Source: Acidimicrobiaceae bacterium
GTDB lineage: Bacteria; Actinomycetota; Acidimicrobiia; Acidimicrobiales; Bog-793
Direction: 5' to 3'
Length of the DNA: 10,785 nt
Assembly: GCA_025463965.1 (NCBI GenBank)
Contig: JAODBN010000015.1
Location: 1 to 10,785 of the forward strand
Part shown: one piece after another, positions 1-6,932 of the stretch
Layout of the letters: each line of letters begins with the position of its first letter
Numbering within the stretch: the first letter of the stretch is position 1
Program-made: the position numbers and the translations under genes
The notes under the pieces: model-generated
Databases searched by the model: none
What the model saw: the letters and a program-made list of their open reading frames with translations, nothing else
Told to the model about the DNA's origin: nothing

Positions 1-1
1 C

Positions 2-109
2 CGAGTTGACCGGCAGCTATCGGCCGCCGCCCGCCACGCCGCCGGGGTCGCCCGGAGGCCCGACGACCGACCCGCCCGGGAGCTCCTCGGGGGGATGACG
101 CACTGCTAG
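2..109 (+). CDS. Possible 3' end of a rightward gene entering from the left edge
   Basis: Frame 2 of the plus strand is open from the window edge to a TAG at 107-109 and has GC-rich third positions. It reads as an Ala/Arg-rich tail of 35 residues ending in GGMTHC. A small hairpin starts five bases after this stop, as expected for a gene end, and it lies between this stop and the end of the oppositely oriented E1 gene, giving a convergent arrangement. No family can be named from so short a tail. Frame 3 is also open from the edge, to TGA at 93-95, and gives a Pro/Gly/Ser-rich tail, so the true frame is undecided. In DNA this GC-rich, open frames arise by chance, so the call is weak. Confidence 0.25.
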   Translation, partial: RVDRQLSAAARHAAGVARRPDDRPARELLGGMTHC

Positions 110-258
110 CCGGCCGGCCGAATCGGCCGACCCGCCCCGCTGCCCGATCCAGCGGTAGGGCCGCCCCGGCTTCGGTTGCGGAGAGAGGTACTCGACCACG
201 TCGTCCGGGAGCTCGCCGTCGACGAGCGGGACGGTGAAGCCGAGACCTTCGGTCCTCC
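17..258 (-). pseudogene. Leftward coding-like fragment without a start codon, downstream of E1
   Basis: Just after the E1 stop, one minus-strand frame reads GLGFTVPLVDGELPDDVVEY and continues through a tyrosine/tryptophan-containing stretch (PYRWIGQ) before turning into Gly/Pro-rich low complexity and stopping at 17-19. Its first 40 or so codons have strong third-position G/C and a protein-like composition. A GGAGG purine run at about 253-257 on the minus strand lies where a ribosome binding site would be, but no ATG, GTG or TTG follows at a suitable distance in this frame; the codon nine bases on is CTC. It could be a decayed or frameshifted small gene, a non-standard start, or a chance open frame. 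The C-terminal half overlaps the possible rightward gene end at 2-109, so both cannot be fully real. I do not recognise a family. Confidence 0.22.
115..129. terminator. Short GC hairpin between convergent gene ends
   Basis: CGGCCGA, one A, then TCGGCCG is a perfect inverted repeat. As RNA it would fold as a 6-bp CGGCCG stem with a three-base AAT loop. It lies between a possible rightward gene end at 109 and the leftward E1 stop at 265. There is no T tract on either side, so it is not a classical intrinsic terminator; it could be a weak bidirectional terminator or simply a GC-rich palindrome. Confidence 0.3.
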
Positions 259-264
259 TTCGCC

Positions 265-2238
265 CTAGAAGGCGGCGGTGCGCCGGAGCGCCTCGGTGAT
301 CGCCTCGCGCCCCGGTAGCCAGGCGGCTTCGAGGTTGGGTGCGTACGGCGGTGGGGAGCACGCAGCGCCGACGCGCACAACGGGCGCGTCGAGGAGGTGG
401 AAGCCCTCGTCCGCCGCAAGCGCGGCGAGCTCGGCCCCGACGCCGAAGTCTCGAACCGCTTCGTGGGCGATGACAAGCCTGCCGGAGCGCTCGAGCGAGG
501 CGAGGACCGTGGCTCGGTCGAGCGGTGACACCGTGCGAAGGTCGATCACCTCGACCTCGACGCCCTCGGTAGCGAGCTCCTCCGCGCTCGCGAGGCACTC
601 GTGCACGAGGCGCGAGTAGGACACCAAGGTGACGTGCCGGCCCGGGCGCACGATCCGAGCGCGCCCGATCGGGACGAGCGCGCCGCGCTCCGGGCGCGGC
701 CCGCGCTGGCCGTAGAGCCGGCGGTTCTCGATCACGACGACCGGGTTGGGATCGGCGATCGCCGCTCGCAGCAGCCCGTAGGCCTCGGCGGGCGTCGACG
801 GCATGACCACGGTGAGGCCGGGCAGGTGTGCGAGCAGCGCTTCGAGGCTCTGGGAGTGCTGGCTCCCCGAGGACCGCCCCGCGCCGAACTGGGTCCGCAC
901 GACGAGCGGGAGCGAGGCGTTGCCCCCGGTCATGAAGTGGAGCTTGGCCGCCTGGTTCATGAGCTGGTCGAAGCAGACGCCGATGAAGTCGAGGTACATC
1001 ACCTCGACGACCGGCCGCATGCCGGCCATCGCGGCGCCGATGGCGAGCCCGACGATGGCGGTCTCGGCGATCGGCGTGTCCCGCACCCGGTCGGGGAAGC
1101 GCTCGGCCAGGCCGCGAGTCAGCCCGAACACGTTGCCTCCGGCGCCGACGTCGACCCCGGCGACGAGAACCGTCTCGTCCTCCTCGAGGGCGTGCTCGAG
1201 CGCGAGCGAGATCGCGTCCATCGTGCGGAACTCCTCGCCATCGGCCTCCGGCGGCTCGGACACCTCGGGCCGCGGCGCGCGCACGTGGCGCAGCGTCGCA
1301 TCGGCTTCGGGCGGGGGAGCGGCGAGCGCGGCCGCGACCCCGTCCTCGATGAGTCGCTCGACCTGCTCCGAGACTGCCGCGAGCTCGGCGTCGGCTACGC
1401 CGGCCTCGACGAGCCGGCGGCGCGTGAGCGCGAGCGGGTCGCGCGCCTTCCACGCCGCGAGCTCCTCGCTCTCCCGATAGTGCTCCGGGTCGCCCTCGTA
1501 GTGACCGCGCCACCGGTAGGTCGCGGCTCGCACGATCGACGGCCCGGCACCGGCGCGCGCTCCGGCGACGAGGTCGGTCATGAGCGCGGCCACGGCCTCG
1601 ACGTCGTTGCCGTCGACCTCGGCGTAGCCGACGCCGTAGCCGGCCGCTCGTCCTTCGAGCGAGCCGCGCCGCTGGTCCGCTGAGCGCGAGAACTCGGCGT
1701 ACTGGTTGTCCTCGCAGAAGTAGATGACCGGCAGGTCCCACGAAGACGCGAGCTCGAGTGACTCGTGGAACGCGCCCTGCGCGACCGCCCCGTCGCCGAA
1801 GAAGGCGACGACGACCTCACCCCGGCCCTGGGCGCGCCGCGCCGCGGCTGCGCCGGTCGCGAGGGGAAGTCCGGCGGCGACGATCCCGTTCGCCCCGAAG
1901 ATGCCGAGCCGCGGGTCGGCGATGTGCATCGATCCGCCGAGGCCGCCGCACACGCCTCCCGCCCGGCCCATGAGCTCCGCGAGCATCGGCCCGGGAGCAA
2001 GGCCCTTCGCGATGCAGTGGCCGTGGCCCCGGTGAGTCGATGTGATGACGTCGCCTCGACCAAGCGGCCAGCAGGCGCCGACGGCGCTCGCCTCCTGGCC
2101 GATCGAGAGGTGGACGAAACCGGGGACGTGGCCGGAGGCGTACAACTCGCCGGCCCGCTCCTCGAAGCGGCGGATCGTGAACATCCGCCGGTACGCCTCG
2201 AGTAGGTCGCCCCGGGCGAGCCCGCCCGCGCTCACCAC
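265..2238 (-). CDS. Fused alpha-beta E1 component of a thiamine-diphosphate 2-oxoacid/acetoin dehydrogenase
   Basis: This 657-residue protein joins both halves of a heterotetrameric-type E1 in one chain. Residues 1 to about 305 are the alpha part. It has the LLEAYRRMFTIRRFEER opening, the TPP/Mg motif GDGAVAQG at 148-155 closed by N178, and FHESLELAS and YAEFS, which resemble AcoA/PdhA. A charged, proline-rich linker (about 308-337) leads to the beta part from RTMDAISLALEHAL. The beta part has E393 in AETAIVG, the active-site His in SQHSQS (H461), HLPGL and PSTPAEAYGL, and DLRTVSPLD near 567. The family decarboxylates a 2-oxoacid (or cleaves acetoin) and passes the acyl group to a lipoyl E2; no E2 or E3 is in the window, and the substrate is open (acetoin, branched-chain 2-oxoacid or pyruvate). 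The GTG at 2238 was chosen because it follows an extended -10 box and keeps the conserved N-terminus; GTG 2235 is equally possible. No clear Shine-Dalgarno is visible. The frame stays open upstream to 2724, antisense to the next gene, which is not credible coding. Confidence 0.88.
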   Translation of the reverse strand: MVSAGGLARGDLLEAYRRMFTIRRFEERAGELYASGHVPGFVHLSIGQEASAVGACWPLGRGDVITSTHRGHGHCIAKGLAPGPMLAELMGRAGGVCGGLGGSMHIADPRLGIFGANGIVAAGLPLATGAAAARRAQGRGEVVVAFFGDGAVAQGAFHESLELASSWDLPVIYFCEDNQYAEFSRSADQRRGSLEGRAAGYGVGYAEVDGNDVEAVAALMTDLVAGARAGAGPSIVRAATYRWRGHYEGDPEHYRESEELAAWKARDPLALTRRRLVEAGVADAELAAVSEQVERLIEDGVAAALAAPPPEADATLRHVRAPRPEVSEPPEADGEEFRTMDAISLALEHALEEDETVLVAGVDVGAGGNVFGLTRGLAERFPDRVRDTPIAETAIVGLAIGAAMAGMRPVVEVMYLDFIGVCFDQLMNQAAKLHFMTGGNASLPLVVRTQFGAGRSSGSQHSQSLEALLAHLPGLTVVMPSTPAEAYGLLRAAIADPNPVVVIENRRLYGQRGPRPERGALVPIGRARIVRPGRHVTLVSYSRLVHECLASAEELATEGVEVEVIDLRTVSPLDRATVLASLERSGRLVIAHEAVRDFGVGAELAALAADEGFHLLDAPVVRVGAACSPPPYAPNLEAAWLPGREAITEALRRTAAF

Positions 2239-2252
2239 GGATGCTGCGACGT

Positions 2253-2281
2253 TTGACAGGACGGCGGCACGGGCGCAGTAT
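2253..2281 (+). promoter_or_regulatory. Candidate promoter for the rightward gene series
   Basis: A consensus -35, TTGACA at 2253-2258, is followed after 17 bases by CAGTAT at 2276-2281, which matches the -10 consensus at three of six positions including the key A2 and T6. Initiation near 2288 would give a leader of about 100 bases before the alcohol dehydrogenase GTG at 2389. The -10 overlaps the leftward -10 on the other strand, and the -35 lies just upstream of the E1 start codon. Confidence 0.4.
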
Positions 2282-2305
2282 ACCAACCAGTCCAATAAAC
2301 TTCGA
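2277..2305 (-). promoter_or_regulatory. Candidate extended -10 promoter for the E1 gene
   Basis: Read leftward, TGGTATACT (2285 to 2277) is a TGn-TATACT extended -10 box in an unusually AT-rich pocket. The hexamer 17 bases upstream, TCGAAG (2305-2300), is a poor -35, which extended -10 promoters tolerate. Initiation near 2270 would leave a leader of about 30 bases before the GTG at 2238. Confidence 0.45.
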
Positions 2306-2318
2306 TGCCAATCGGGAG

Positions 2319-2329
2319 GGGGATTCCCC
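2319..2329. promoter_or_regulatory. GGGGA-T-TCCCC inverted repeat, candidate operator
   Basis: A perfect 5+5 inverted repeat with one central base lies in the divergent spacer. It sits in the predicted leader of the alcohol dehydrogenase and about 14 bases upstream of the weak -35 of the E1 promoter. It could be an operator acting on both directions, but it is short and GC-rich, so chance is possible. Confidence 0.25.
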
Positions 2330-2388
2330 GGCGTGAACAGCAGGACGCTTGCAGACAGCGGGGAACCGCGTGCGCCCCGAGGCCGCTC

Positions 2389-3447
2389 GTGAAGGCACTC
2401 GTCTGGCACGGTGCACGCGACCTCCGCTACGAGGACGTCGATGAGCCGGCACCCCCGCTCCCGGGCGAGGCGGTGGTTGAGGTCGCCGCCTGCGGGGTGT
2501 GTGGGACCGACCTCCACGAGTACGCGAGCGGGCCGCATCTGATCCGGCCCGGCGCACATCCCCTGACGGGCAAGGCACCACCGTTCGCGCTCGGCCACGA
2601 GCTCGCCGGGCGTGTGCTCGCGCTCGGCGGGGAGGTTCCTGGGATCGCCGTCGGCGACCGCGTCTGCGTCGACCCGTGCTGGCGTTGCGGCGAGTGCTGG
2701 TGGTGCCGGCGCGGCGAATACCACCTGTGCCCGAGCGGCGGCGCGGTCGGGCTCGCGTCACCTGGCGGGTTCGCCACCGCGGTCACGGTGCCGCTTGCGG
2801 GCCTCGTCCCGCTGCCCGACGCGATCTCCGATCGCGTCGGCGCGGTGGTGGAGCCGCTGGCGGTCGGGCTGCACGCCGCACACCGCGGCGGCGTCGGCAT
2901 GGGCGATGCCGTCCTCGTGCACGGCGCCGGACCGATCGGCATCGCCGCGCTCCTCGCGGTGCGTGCCGCGGGCGCGGCAACCGTCTTCGTCAGCGACCCG
3001 CTCCCCGAGCGCCGCGAGCGTGCGCTCCGCCTCGGGGCGACCGAGGCCTACGATCCGGCCACCGACGACGTCCGCCGCGAGGTGTTTGTGCGCACCGGAC
3101 GCGTCGGCCCCGACGTCGTTATCGAGGCCACCGGTCGTCCGGAGCTCGTGGCGAGCGCCCTCGAGACGGTGCGTCGGGGAGGCCACGTCGTCGTTGCCGG
3201 CGTCGGCAGCGGTAGCGTCTCGTTCGACCCGACCCGGCTCACCTTCTACGAGCGCTCGCTCGTCGGCTCCCTCGGCTACAACTTCGACCTGCCACGAGTC
3301 GTCGCGCTCCTCGCAGCTGACAGGATCGACGCGGCGGAGCTCGTGGCCGAGGTGCGGCCACTCGCCGACGGGGTCGAGGTCTTCGCCGAGCTCTGCGCGG
3401 AGCCGGGGCGACACCTCAAGGTGCTGCTCGAGCCAGAGGCCGCCTGA
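2389..3447 (+). CDS. Zinc-dependent medium-chain alcohol dehydrogenase (butanediol/sorbitol dehydrogenase type)
   Basis: The 352-residue protein has the full set of MDR zinc-enzyme marks. Catalytic zinc ligands are C38 in CGVCGTDLHEY, H70-E71 in LGHE, and E155 in VEPLAVGLHA. The structural zinc set is C100, C103, C106 and C114. The nucleotide fold carries GAGPIG at 179-184, and D203 at the end of the next strand suggests NAD(H) rather than NADP(H). The DLHEYASGPH and HPLTGKAPPFALGHE segments are most like 2,3-butanediol dehydrogenases, which would suit a vicinal diol or acyloin substrate; this is a resemblance only. The GTG at 2389 was chosen because VKALVWHG is the standard family start and GAGG (2379-2382) lies six bases upstream. 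An upstream in-frame ATG at 2305 would add a tail of no recognisable kind. It is first in a rightward series, with one base separating it from the acyl-CoA dehydrogenase gene. Confidence 0.9.
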   Translation: MKALVWHGARDLRYEDVDEPAPPLPGEAVVEVAACGVCGTDLHEYASGPHLIRPGAHPLTGKAPPFALGHELAGRVLALGGEVPGIAVGDRVCVDPCWRCGECWWCRRGEYHLCPSGGAVGLASPGGFATAVTVPLAGLVPLPDAISDRVGAVVEPLAVGLHAAHRGGVGMGDAVLVHGAGPIGIAALLAVRAAGAATVFVSDPLPERRERALRLGATEAYDPATDDVRREVFVRTGRVGPDVVIEATGRPELVASALETVRRGGHVVVAGVGSGSVSFDPTRLTFYERSLVGSLGYNFDLPRVVALLAADRIDAAELVAEVRPLADGVEVFAELCAEPGRHLKVLLEPEAA

Positions 3448-3448
3448 G

Positions 3449-4594
3449 GTGGATTTCGATCTTCCCCCCGAGCTCATCGAGCTCCAGCGGCTCTGCCGGG
3501 ACGTCGGCGCGAAGGAGATCCGGCCTTTCGCGGCCGAGTGGTCCGAGTCAGCGACCTTCCCGAGCCCGCTCTTCCACCGGCTCGGCGAGCTCGGGCTCAT
3601 GGGCATGCTCGTTCCCGAGGCGTACGGCGGCAGCGGCGCGGGGATGGTCGCCTATGTCGCCGCGATGGAGGAGCTCGGCGCAGCCGACCAGTCCGTCGCC
3701 GCCGCCTGGAACGCCCACTCGACCATTGCCAGCTTGCCCTTGCTCGAGTACGGGACCGAGCGGCAGAAACAGGAGTGGCTGAGACCCCTCGCCACCGGCG
3801 AGCGCCTCGGCGCGTTCGGGCTCACCGAGCCGGAGGCCGGCTCGGATGCCTCCGCGGTCCGCACGACCGCCCGTCGCCACGACGGCGGCTGGGTGATCGA
3901 CGGCACGAAGATGTTCATCTCGAACGCGGGGACCGACATGTCGCTCGGAGTGACGCTGCTCGCCACTACCGGCGAGGTGGACGGGCGCAAGCGCTTCGCG
4001 ATGTTCTTCGTCCCCGAGGGCACTCCCGGCTACTCGAAGGGGGCACCACTCAAGAAGCTCGGTTGGCACGCTATGGACACGCGCGAGCTCGTGTTCGATG
4101 GCTGCTTCGTCGAGGACCACCACCTCATCGGAGACGATGGTGGCGGGCTCCGCCACTTCCTGGAGGTGCTGGACCGCGGGCGCGTGAGCGTGGCCGCGCT
4201 CGCGCTGGCGCTCGCCCGCGAGGCGCTCGACCTCGCGTTGGTCCACGCTCAGGGGCGCGAGCAGTTCGGCCAGCCGATCGCCAAGTTCCAGGCGGTCGCC
4301 CACAAGCTCGCCGACATGGCGACCGAGGTGGACGCTGCGCGTCTGCTGGTCTACCGGGCGGCCTGGCTCGCGGATCAGGGCAGGCCGTACCGCAAGGAGG
4401 CGGCGATGGCGAAGCTCTACGCCTCCGAGGTGGCAAACCGGGTGGCTTCCGCCAGCGTGCAGGTGCACGGCGGCTACGGCTACCTCCGCGAGTCGGCCGT
4501 CTCGCGCTTCTATGCCGACGCCAAGGTCCTCGAGATCGGCGAGGGAACGAACGAGGTGCAGCGCAACGTGATCGCCAGGTGCCTCGGGTGCTAG
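3449..4594 (+). CDS. Acyl-CoA dehydrogenase (FAD-dependent)
   Basis: The 381-residue protein is full length for the family. It oxidises an acyl-CoA to the 2,3-enoyl-CoA and hands electrons to electron-transferring flavoprotein. The N-terminal helical domain runs from LPPELIELQR to about residue 115. The beta domain has the flavin/substrate signature GAFGLTEPEAGSD at 121-133 and WVIDGTKMFISNA. The C-terminal helical domain has GREQFGQPIAKFQAVAHKLADM, then QVHGGYGYLRE at 338-348. The catalytic base is expected at E365 in GEGTNEVQRNVIAR, where the usual YEGT is GEGT; the Glu is kept, so activity is likely. The start is GTG at 3449, one base after the stop of the preceding gene (TGA G GTG), which suggests coupled translation. 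Chain length and branching of the acyl group cannot be told. Its place between an alcohol dehydrogenase and a regulator-plus-CoA-ligase pair suits a beta-oxidation-like segment of the pathway. Confidence 0.92.
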   Translation: MDFDLPPELIELQRLCRDVGAKEIRPFAAEWSESATFPSPLFHRLGELGLMGMLVPEAYGGSGAGMVAYVAAMEELGAADQSVAAAWNAHSTIASLPLLEYGTERQKQEWLRPLATGERLGAFGLTEPEAGSDASAVRTTARRHDGGWVIDGTKMFISNAGTDMSLGVTLLATTGEVDGRKRFAMFFVPEGTPGYSKGAPLKKLGWHAMDTRELVFDGCFVEDHHLIGDDGGGLRHFLEVLDRGRVSVAALALALAREALDLALVHAQGREQFGQPIAKFQAVAHKLADMATEVDAARLLVYRAAWLADQGRPYRKEAAMAKLYASEVANRVASASVQVHGGYGYLRESAVSRFYADAKVLEIGEGTNEVQRNVIARCLGC

Positions 4595-4644
4595 GGGCTC
4601 CCGTTACCATCGGGCATTCCCGCCCGCACGGGGCGGCCTCGCGT

Positions 4645-4654
4645 GGGCCGGCCC
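4645..4654. promoter_or_regulatory. GGGCCGGCCC palindrome upstream of the regulator gene
   Basis: This perfect 10-base palindrome lies in the 83-base stretch (4595-4677) between the acyl-CoA dehydrogenase stop and the likely start of the TetR gene. The stretch also has CTATAG at 4656-4661 without a convincing -35. The palindrome could be an autoregulatory operator, but all-GC palindromes are common in such DNA. Confidence 0.15.
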
Positions 4655-4662
4655 CCTATAGC

Positions 4663-4668
4663 AGGAGG
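4663..4668 (+). promoter_or_regulatory. AGGAGG ribosome binding site pointing at an ATC codon
   Basis: A perfect AGGAGG is followed after nine bases by the in-frame codon ATC at 4678-4680. The protein from that codon on, (M)ARPYGH..., looks like a normal TetR N-terminus. No ATG, GTG or TTG lies in this frame between the preceding gene's stop and the HTH. This site decides the start proposed for the regulator. Confidence 0.5.
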
Positions 4669-4677
4669 CACCACGCC

Positions 4678-5388
4678 ATCGCCAGGCCGTATGGACACGC
4701 CGCTGGCTTCGAGGGCCGGCGCGCAGAGATCATCGACGTCGCCGCCCGGCTCATGGCCGAACGCGGCTACCGCGCCGTCAGCATGGACGTCCTCGGAGCC
4801 GCAGTCGGGCTCGGCAAGGGCGCCCTTTACCACTACATCGGCTCGAAGGAGCACATTCTCGTCGCCATCCAGGGGCGCGTACTCGAGCCCCTGCTCCAGC
4901 TCTCCCGCCCGATCGCCGCGGTGCCGGCCGATCCGCTCGTGCGGCTGCGACTCGTGTCGCGCGCGCTGCTCGAGGTGATGCTCGGCCGGCTCGAGTACGT
5001 CCGGGTGTACGAGCACGACTTGCGCAATCTGCGCGGCGCGAACCGGACAGCGCTCGTCCGCCAGCGCCGGGAGTTCGAGGCGATCGTCACCGGGCTCATC
5101 ACCGAAGCGATGGGCTCCGGCACGTTCCGGCCCGGCGACCCGCACCTTGCGACCTTGCAATTCCTCAACCTCCACAACCGCACCTACGAGTGGTTCGACG
5201 CCCGGGGCCCGTGGGACGCTGCCTACCTTTCCGAGGCGTACTGCCGGACTCTCTTCGGCGGCCTCTGCGCTGGCGCCTACGACGAGGCCGCGCTGGAGGA
5301 GCGCGTCGCGCAGTCGTGGGCGACGTTCCCCCCGGTCGAGCCGCCACCCGGCCGGCCCGTTCGGCCGCGGCGGCCCCGGACGCGCTGA
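4678..5388 (+). CDS. TetR/AcrR-family transcriptional regulator
   Basis: The product is 236 residues from the proposed start. Residues about 14-60 form the TetR DNA-binding domain: RRAEIIDVAARLMAERGY, then SMDVLGAAVGLGKGALYHYIGSKEHIL, with the recognition helix ending in the typical LYHY-x-GSKE. The rest is an all-helical ligand-binding domain (EYVRVYEHDLRNLRG, FLNLHNRTYEWF). The C-terminus is an odd Pro/Arg-rich tail (PPVEPPPGRPVRPRRPRTR). Members usually repress their own operon and let go when a pathway metabolite, often an acyl-CoA, binds; that role here is inferred from position, eight bases before the CoA ligase gene. The start is uncertain. The best-placed codon after a perfect AGGAGG is the non-standard ATC at 4678. 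The nearest standard in-frame start is GTG at 4588, overlapping the previous gene's stop and adding 30 residues of low-complexity leader. Confidence 0.85.
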   Translation: MARPYGHAAGFEGRRAEIIDVAARLMAERGYRAVSMDVLGAAVGLGKGALYHYIGSKEHILVAIQGRVLEPLLQLSRPIAAVPADPLVRLRLVSRALLEVMLGRLEYVRVYEHDLRNLRGANRTALVRQRREFEAIVTGLITEAMGSGTFRPGDPHLATLQFLNLHNRTYEWFDARGPWDAAYLSEAYCRTLFGGLCAGAYDEAALEERVAQSWATFPPVEPPPGRPVRPRRPRTR

Positions 5389-5396
5389 GGCGAGAC

Positions 5397-6932
5397 ATGT
5401 ACAACTTCGCCGCCACACTCGAGAGGAGGGAGCAACGCTTCCCGGACCGGCTCGCCGTGGTGGACGGCGAGCAGCGCCTCACGAACCGGGACCTCTCGCG
5501 CCGGGTCCGCTCGCTCGCCGCGGGGCTCGCCGAGCGCGGCATCGGCGCCGGGGACGTCGTGGCGCTGCTCATGGGCAATGGGAGCGAGTTCCTCGAGTGC
5601 GTGCTCGCGGCCAACTGGCTCGGTGCGGCCTTCATGCCGCTCAACACCCGCCTCGCCCCGGCGGAGTGGGCCTACATCCTCGAGCACGCTGGCGCGTCTG
5701 GATTGATTGCCGACGCGGAGCTCTGCACTTCCGCCGTCCCAGCGCTCGCCAGCCTCGCGGCGGGTGCGCCTCGAGTGTCGGTGCGTGGCGACGGCGGTCC
5801 GGGGTGGGAGCGCTACGAAGCCCTGCTCGTGCCGGAGCCGTCCGGACCGCCGTGCGCCGACGTCGGGCCGGACGCCGTCGAGCGCCTCATGTACACCTCC
5901 GGGACGACCTCGCGGCCGAAGGGCGTGCCGATCACCGCGGCCAACTTGCTCTGGAAAAACGTGGCGCACGTGCTGCAGTTCGGGCTGACCTACGACGAGG
6001 TGACGCTCGTGGCGGGACCGATGTACCACGTCGGCGGGCTCGACCTGCCGGCGACCGGCGTGCTCTACGTGGGGGGTCGTCTCGTCATCCTCCGGCACTT
6101 CGACGCTCTCGAGCTGCTGCGCACCATCGAGCGCGAGCAGGTGACGAGCCTCTGGCTTGCTCCTGCGATGTTCAACCTCGTACTCCAGGTACCGGACCTC
6201 GAGCGTTACGACACCTCGACCGTGCGGCTCATCGTCGGCGGGGGAGAGAAGATGCCCGCGGCGGTGATGGACCGGGCGATGCGTGCCTTTCCCGCCGCGT
6301 GGCTCGCCGACTGCTACGGGCTCACTGAGACCGTCTCCGGCGACACCGCTCTTGACCGGGAGTACGCCCGCACGAAGCTCGGCTCGGTCGGCAAGCCCGT
6401 CCCGGAGCTACACCTGCGCGTCGTCGACGAGGACGACCGCGACGTCGCGCCCGATGAGCTCGGCGAGGTCGTCGTACAGGGGCCGAAGGTCTTCCCCGGC
6501 TACTGGCGCGACCCGGAGGCGACCGCGGCCGCCTTTCGCGGTGGCTGGTTCCATACCGGCGACGTCGGCCGTCTCGATGCGGACGGCTTCCTCTACATCG
6601 AGGACCGCAAGAAGGACATGATCTGCTCCGGCGGCGAGAACATCGCGAGCCCCGAGGTGGAGCGGGTGCTCTACGAGCACCCTGGGGTGCTCGAGGCTGC
6701 GGTCGTCGCGATGGCGAACGAGCGTTGGGGCGAAGTCCCGTCCGCGTTCGTCGTGGCGCGCCCGGACTGGTCGCCCGACGCCGACGAGCTCGTCGCGTTC
6801 TGTCGGGAGCGCCTCGCACGTTTCAAGGTTCCTGCGGCGATCACCTTCCTCGACGTCCTGCCGCGTACTGCCTCCGGCAAGGTGCTGAAGCGCGAGCTGC
6901 GGGCCCGCGCCAAGACGGGCGAGCCGACGTGA
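5397..6932 (+). CDS. AMP-forming acyl-CoA ligase (ANL superfamily)
   Basis: The 511-residue protein activates a carboxylic acid with ATP to an acyl adenylate and then to the CoA thioester. Core motifs are in order: the phosphate loop YTSGTTSRPKGV at 166-177 (Ser where Gly is usual after the two Thr), YHVGGLDLP near 210, GGGEKMP, YGLTET at 307-312, HTGDVGRLDADGFLYIEDRKKDMI at 386-409 in two adjacent blocks with the hinge region at about 401-405, GGENIASPEVE, and the catalytic lysine K495 in TASGKVLK. Overall it looks like a fatty-acid or aromatic-acid CoA ligase of the FadD/feruloyl-CoA synthetase kind; the substrate is not readable. It is the only gene here with a plain ATG, six bases after GAGG at 5387-5390, and follows the TetR gene by eight bases. 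Its 3' end overlaps the SDR gene by four bases (GTGA), so the two are probably translated together. Confidence 0.93.
   Translation: MYNFAATLERREQRFPDRLAVVDGEQRLTNRDLSRRVRSLAAGLAERGIGAGDVVALLMGNGSEFLECVLAANWLGAAFMPLNTRLAPAEWAYILEHAGASGLIADAELCTSAVPALASLAAGAPRVSVRGDGGPGWERYEALLVPEPSGPPCADVGPDAVERLMYTSGTTSRPKGVPITAANLLWKNVAHVLQFGLTYDEVTLVAGPMYHVGGLDLPATGVLYVGGRLVILRHFDALELLRTIEREQVTSLWLAPAMFNLVLQVPDLERYDTSTVRLIVGGGEKMPAAVMDRAMRAFPAAWLADCYGLTETVSGDTALDREYARTKLGSVGKPVPELHLRVVDEDDRDVAPDELGEVVVQGPKVFPGYWRDPEATAAAFRGGWFHTGDVGRLDADGFLYIEDRKKDMICSGGENIASPEVERVLYEHPGVLEAAVVAMANERWGEVPSAFVVARPDWSPDADELVAFCRERLARFKVPAAITFLDVLPRTASGKVLKRELRARAKTGEPT

Noticed and set aside
265..270. Programmed -1 frameshift at the E1 stop joining it to the fragment at 17-264
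   Set aside because: No slippery heptamer is present at GCC TTC TAG, and the E1 C-terminus (EALRRTAAF) already ends where beta subunits normally end.
601..1683. Rightward open frames opposite the E1 gene
   Set aside because: They are antisense shadows of a gene with unmistakable TPP-enzyme motifs and show no domain signatures or plausible ribosome binding sites.
2239..2724. Upstream extension of the E1 reading frame, about 160 more residues
   Set aside because: It is antisense to the conserved N-terminal half of the alcohol dehydrogenase, has no E1 family similarity and would pass through the promoter region; GTG at 2238 gives a normal N-terminus.
2612..3448. In-frame N-terminal extension of the acyl-CoA dehydrogenase through the alcohol dehydrogenase gene
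   Set aside because: This part is Ser/Arg-rich out-of-frame reading of the alcohol dehydrogenase; the family start is the GTG at 3449.
5277..6098. Leftward open frame opposite the TetR end and the CoA ligase
   Set aside because: It is composition-driven antisense to two well-supported genes, with low-complexity Arg/Gly/Ala-rich sequence.
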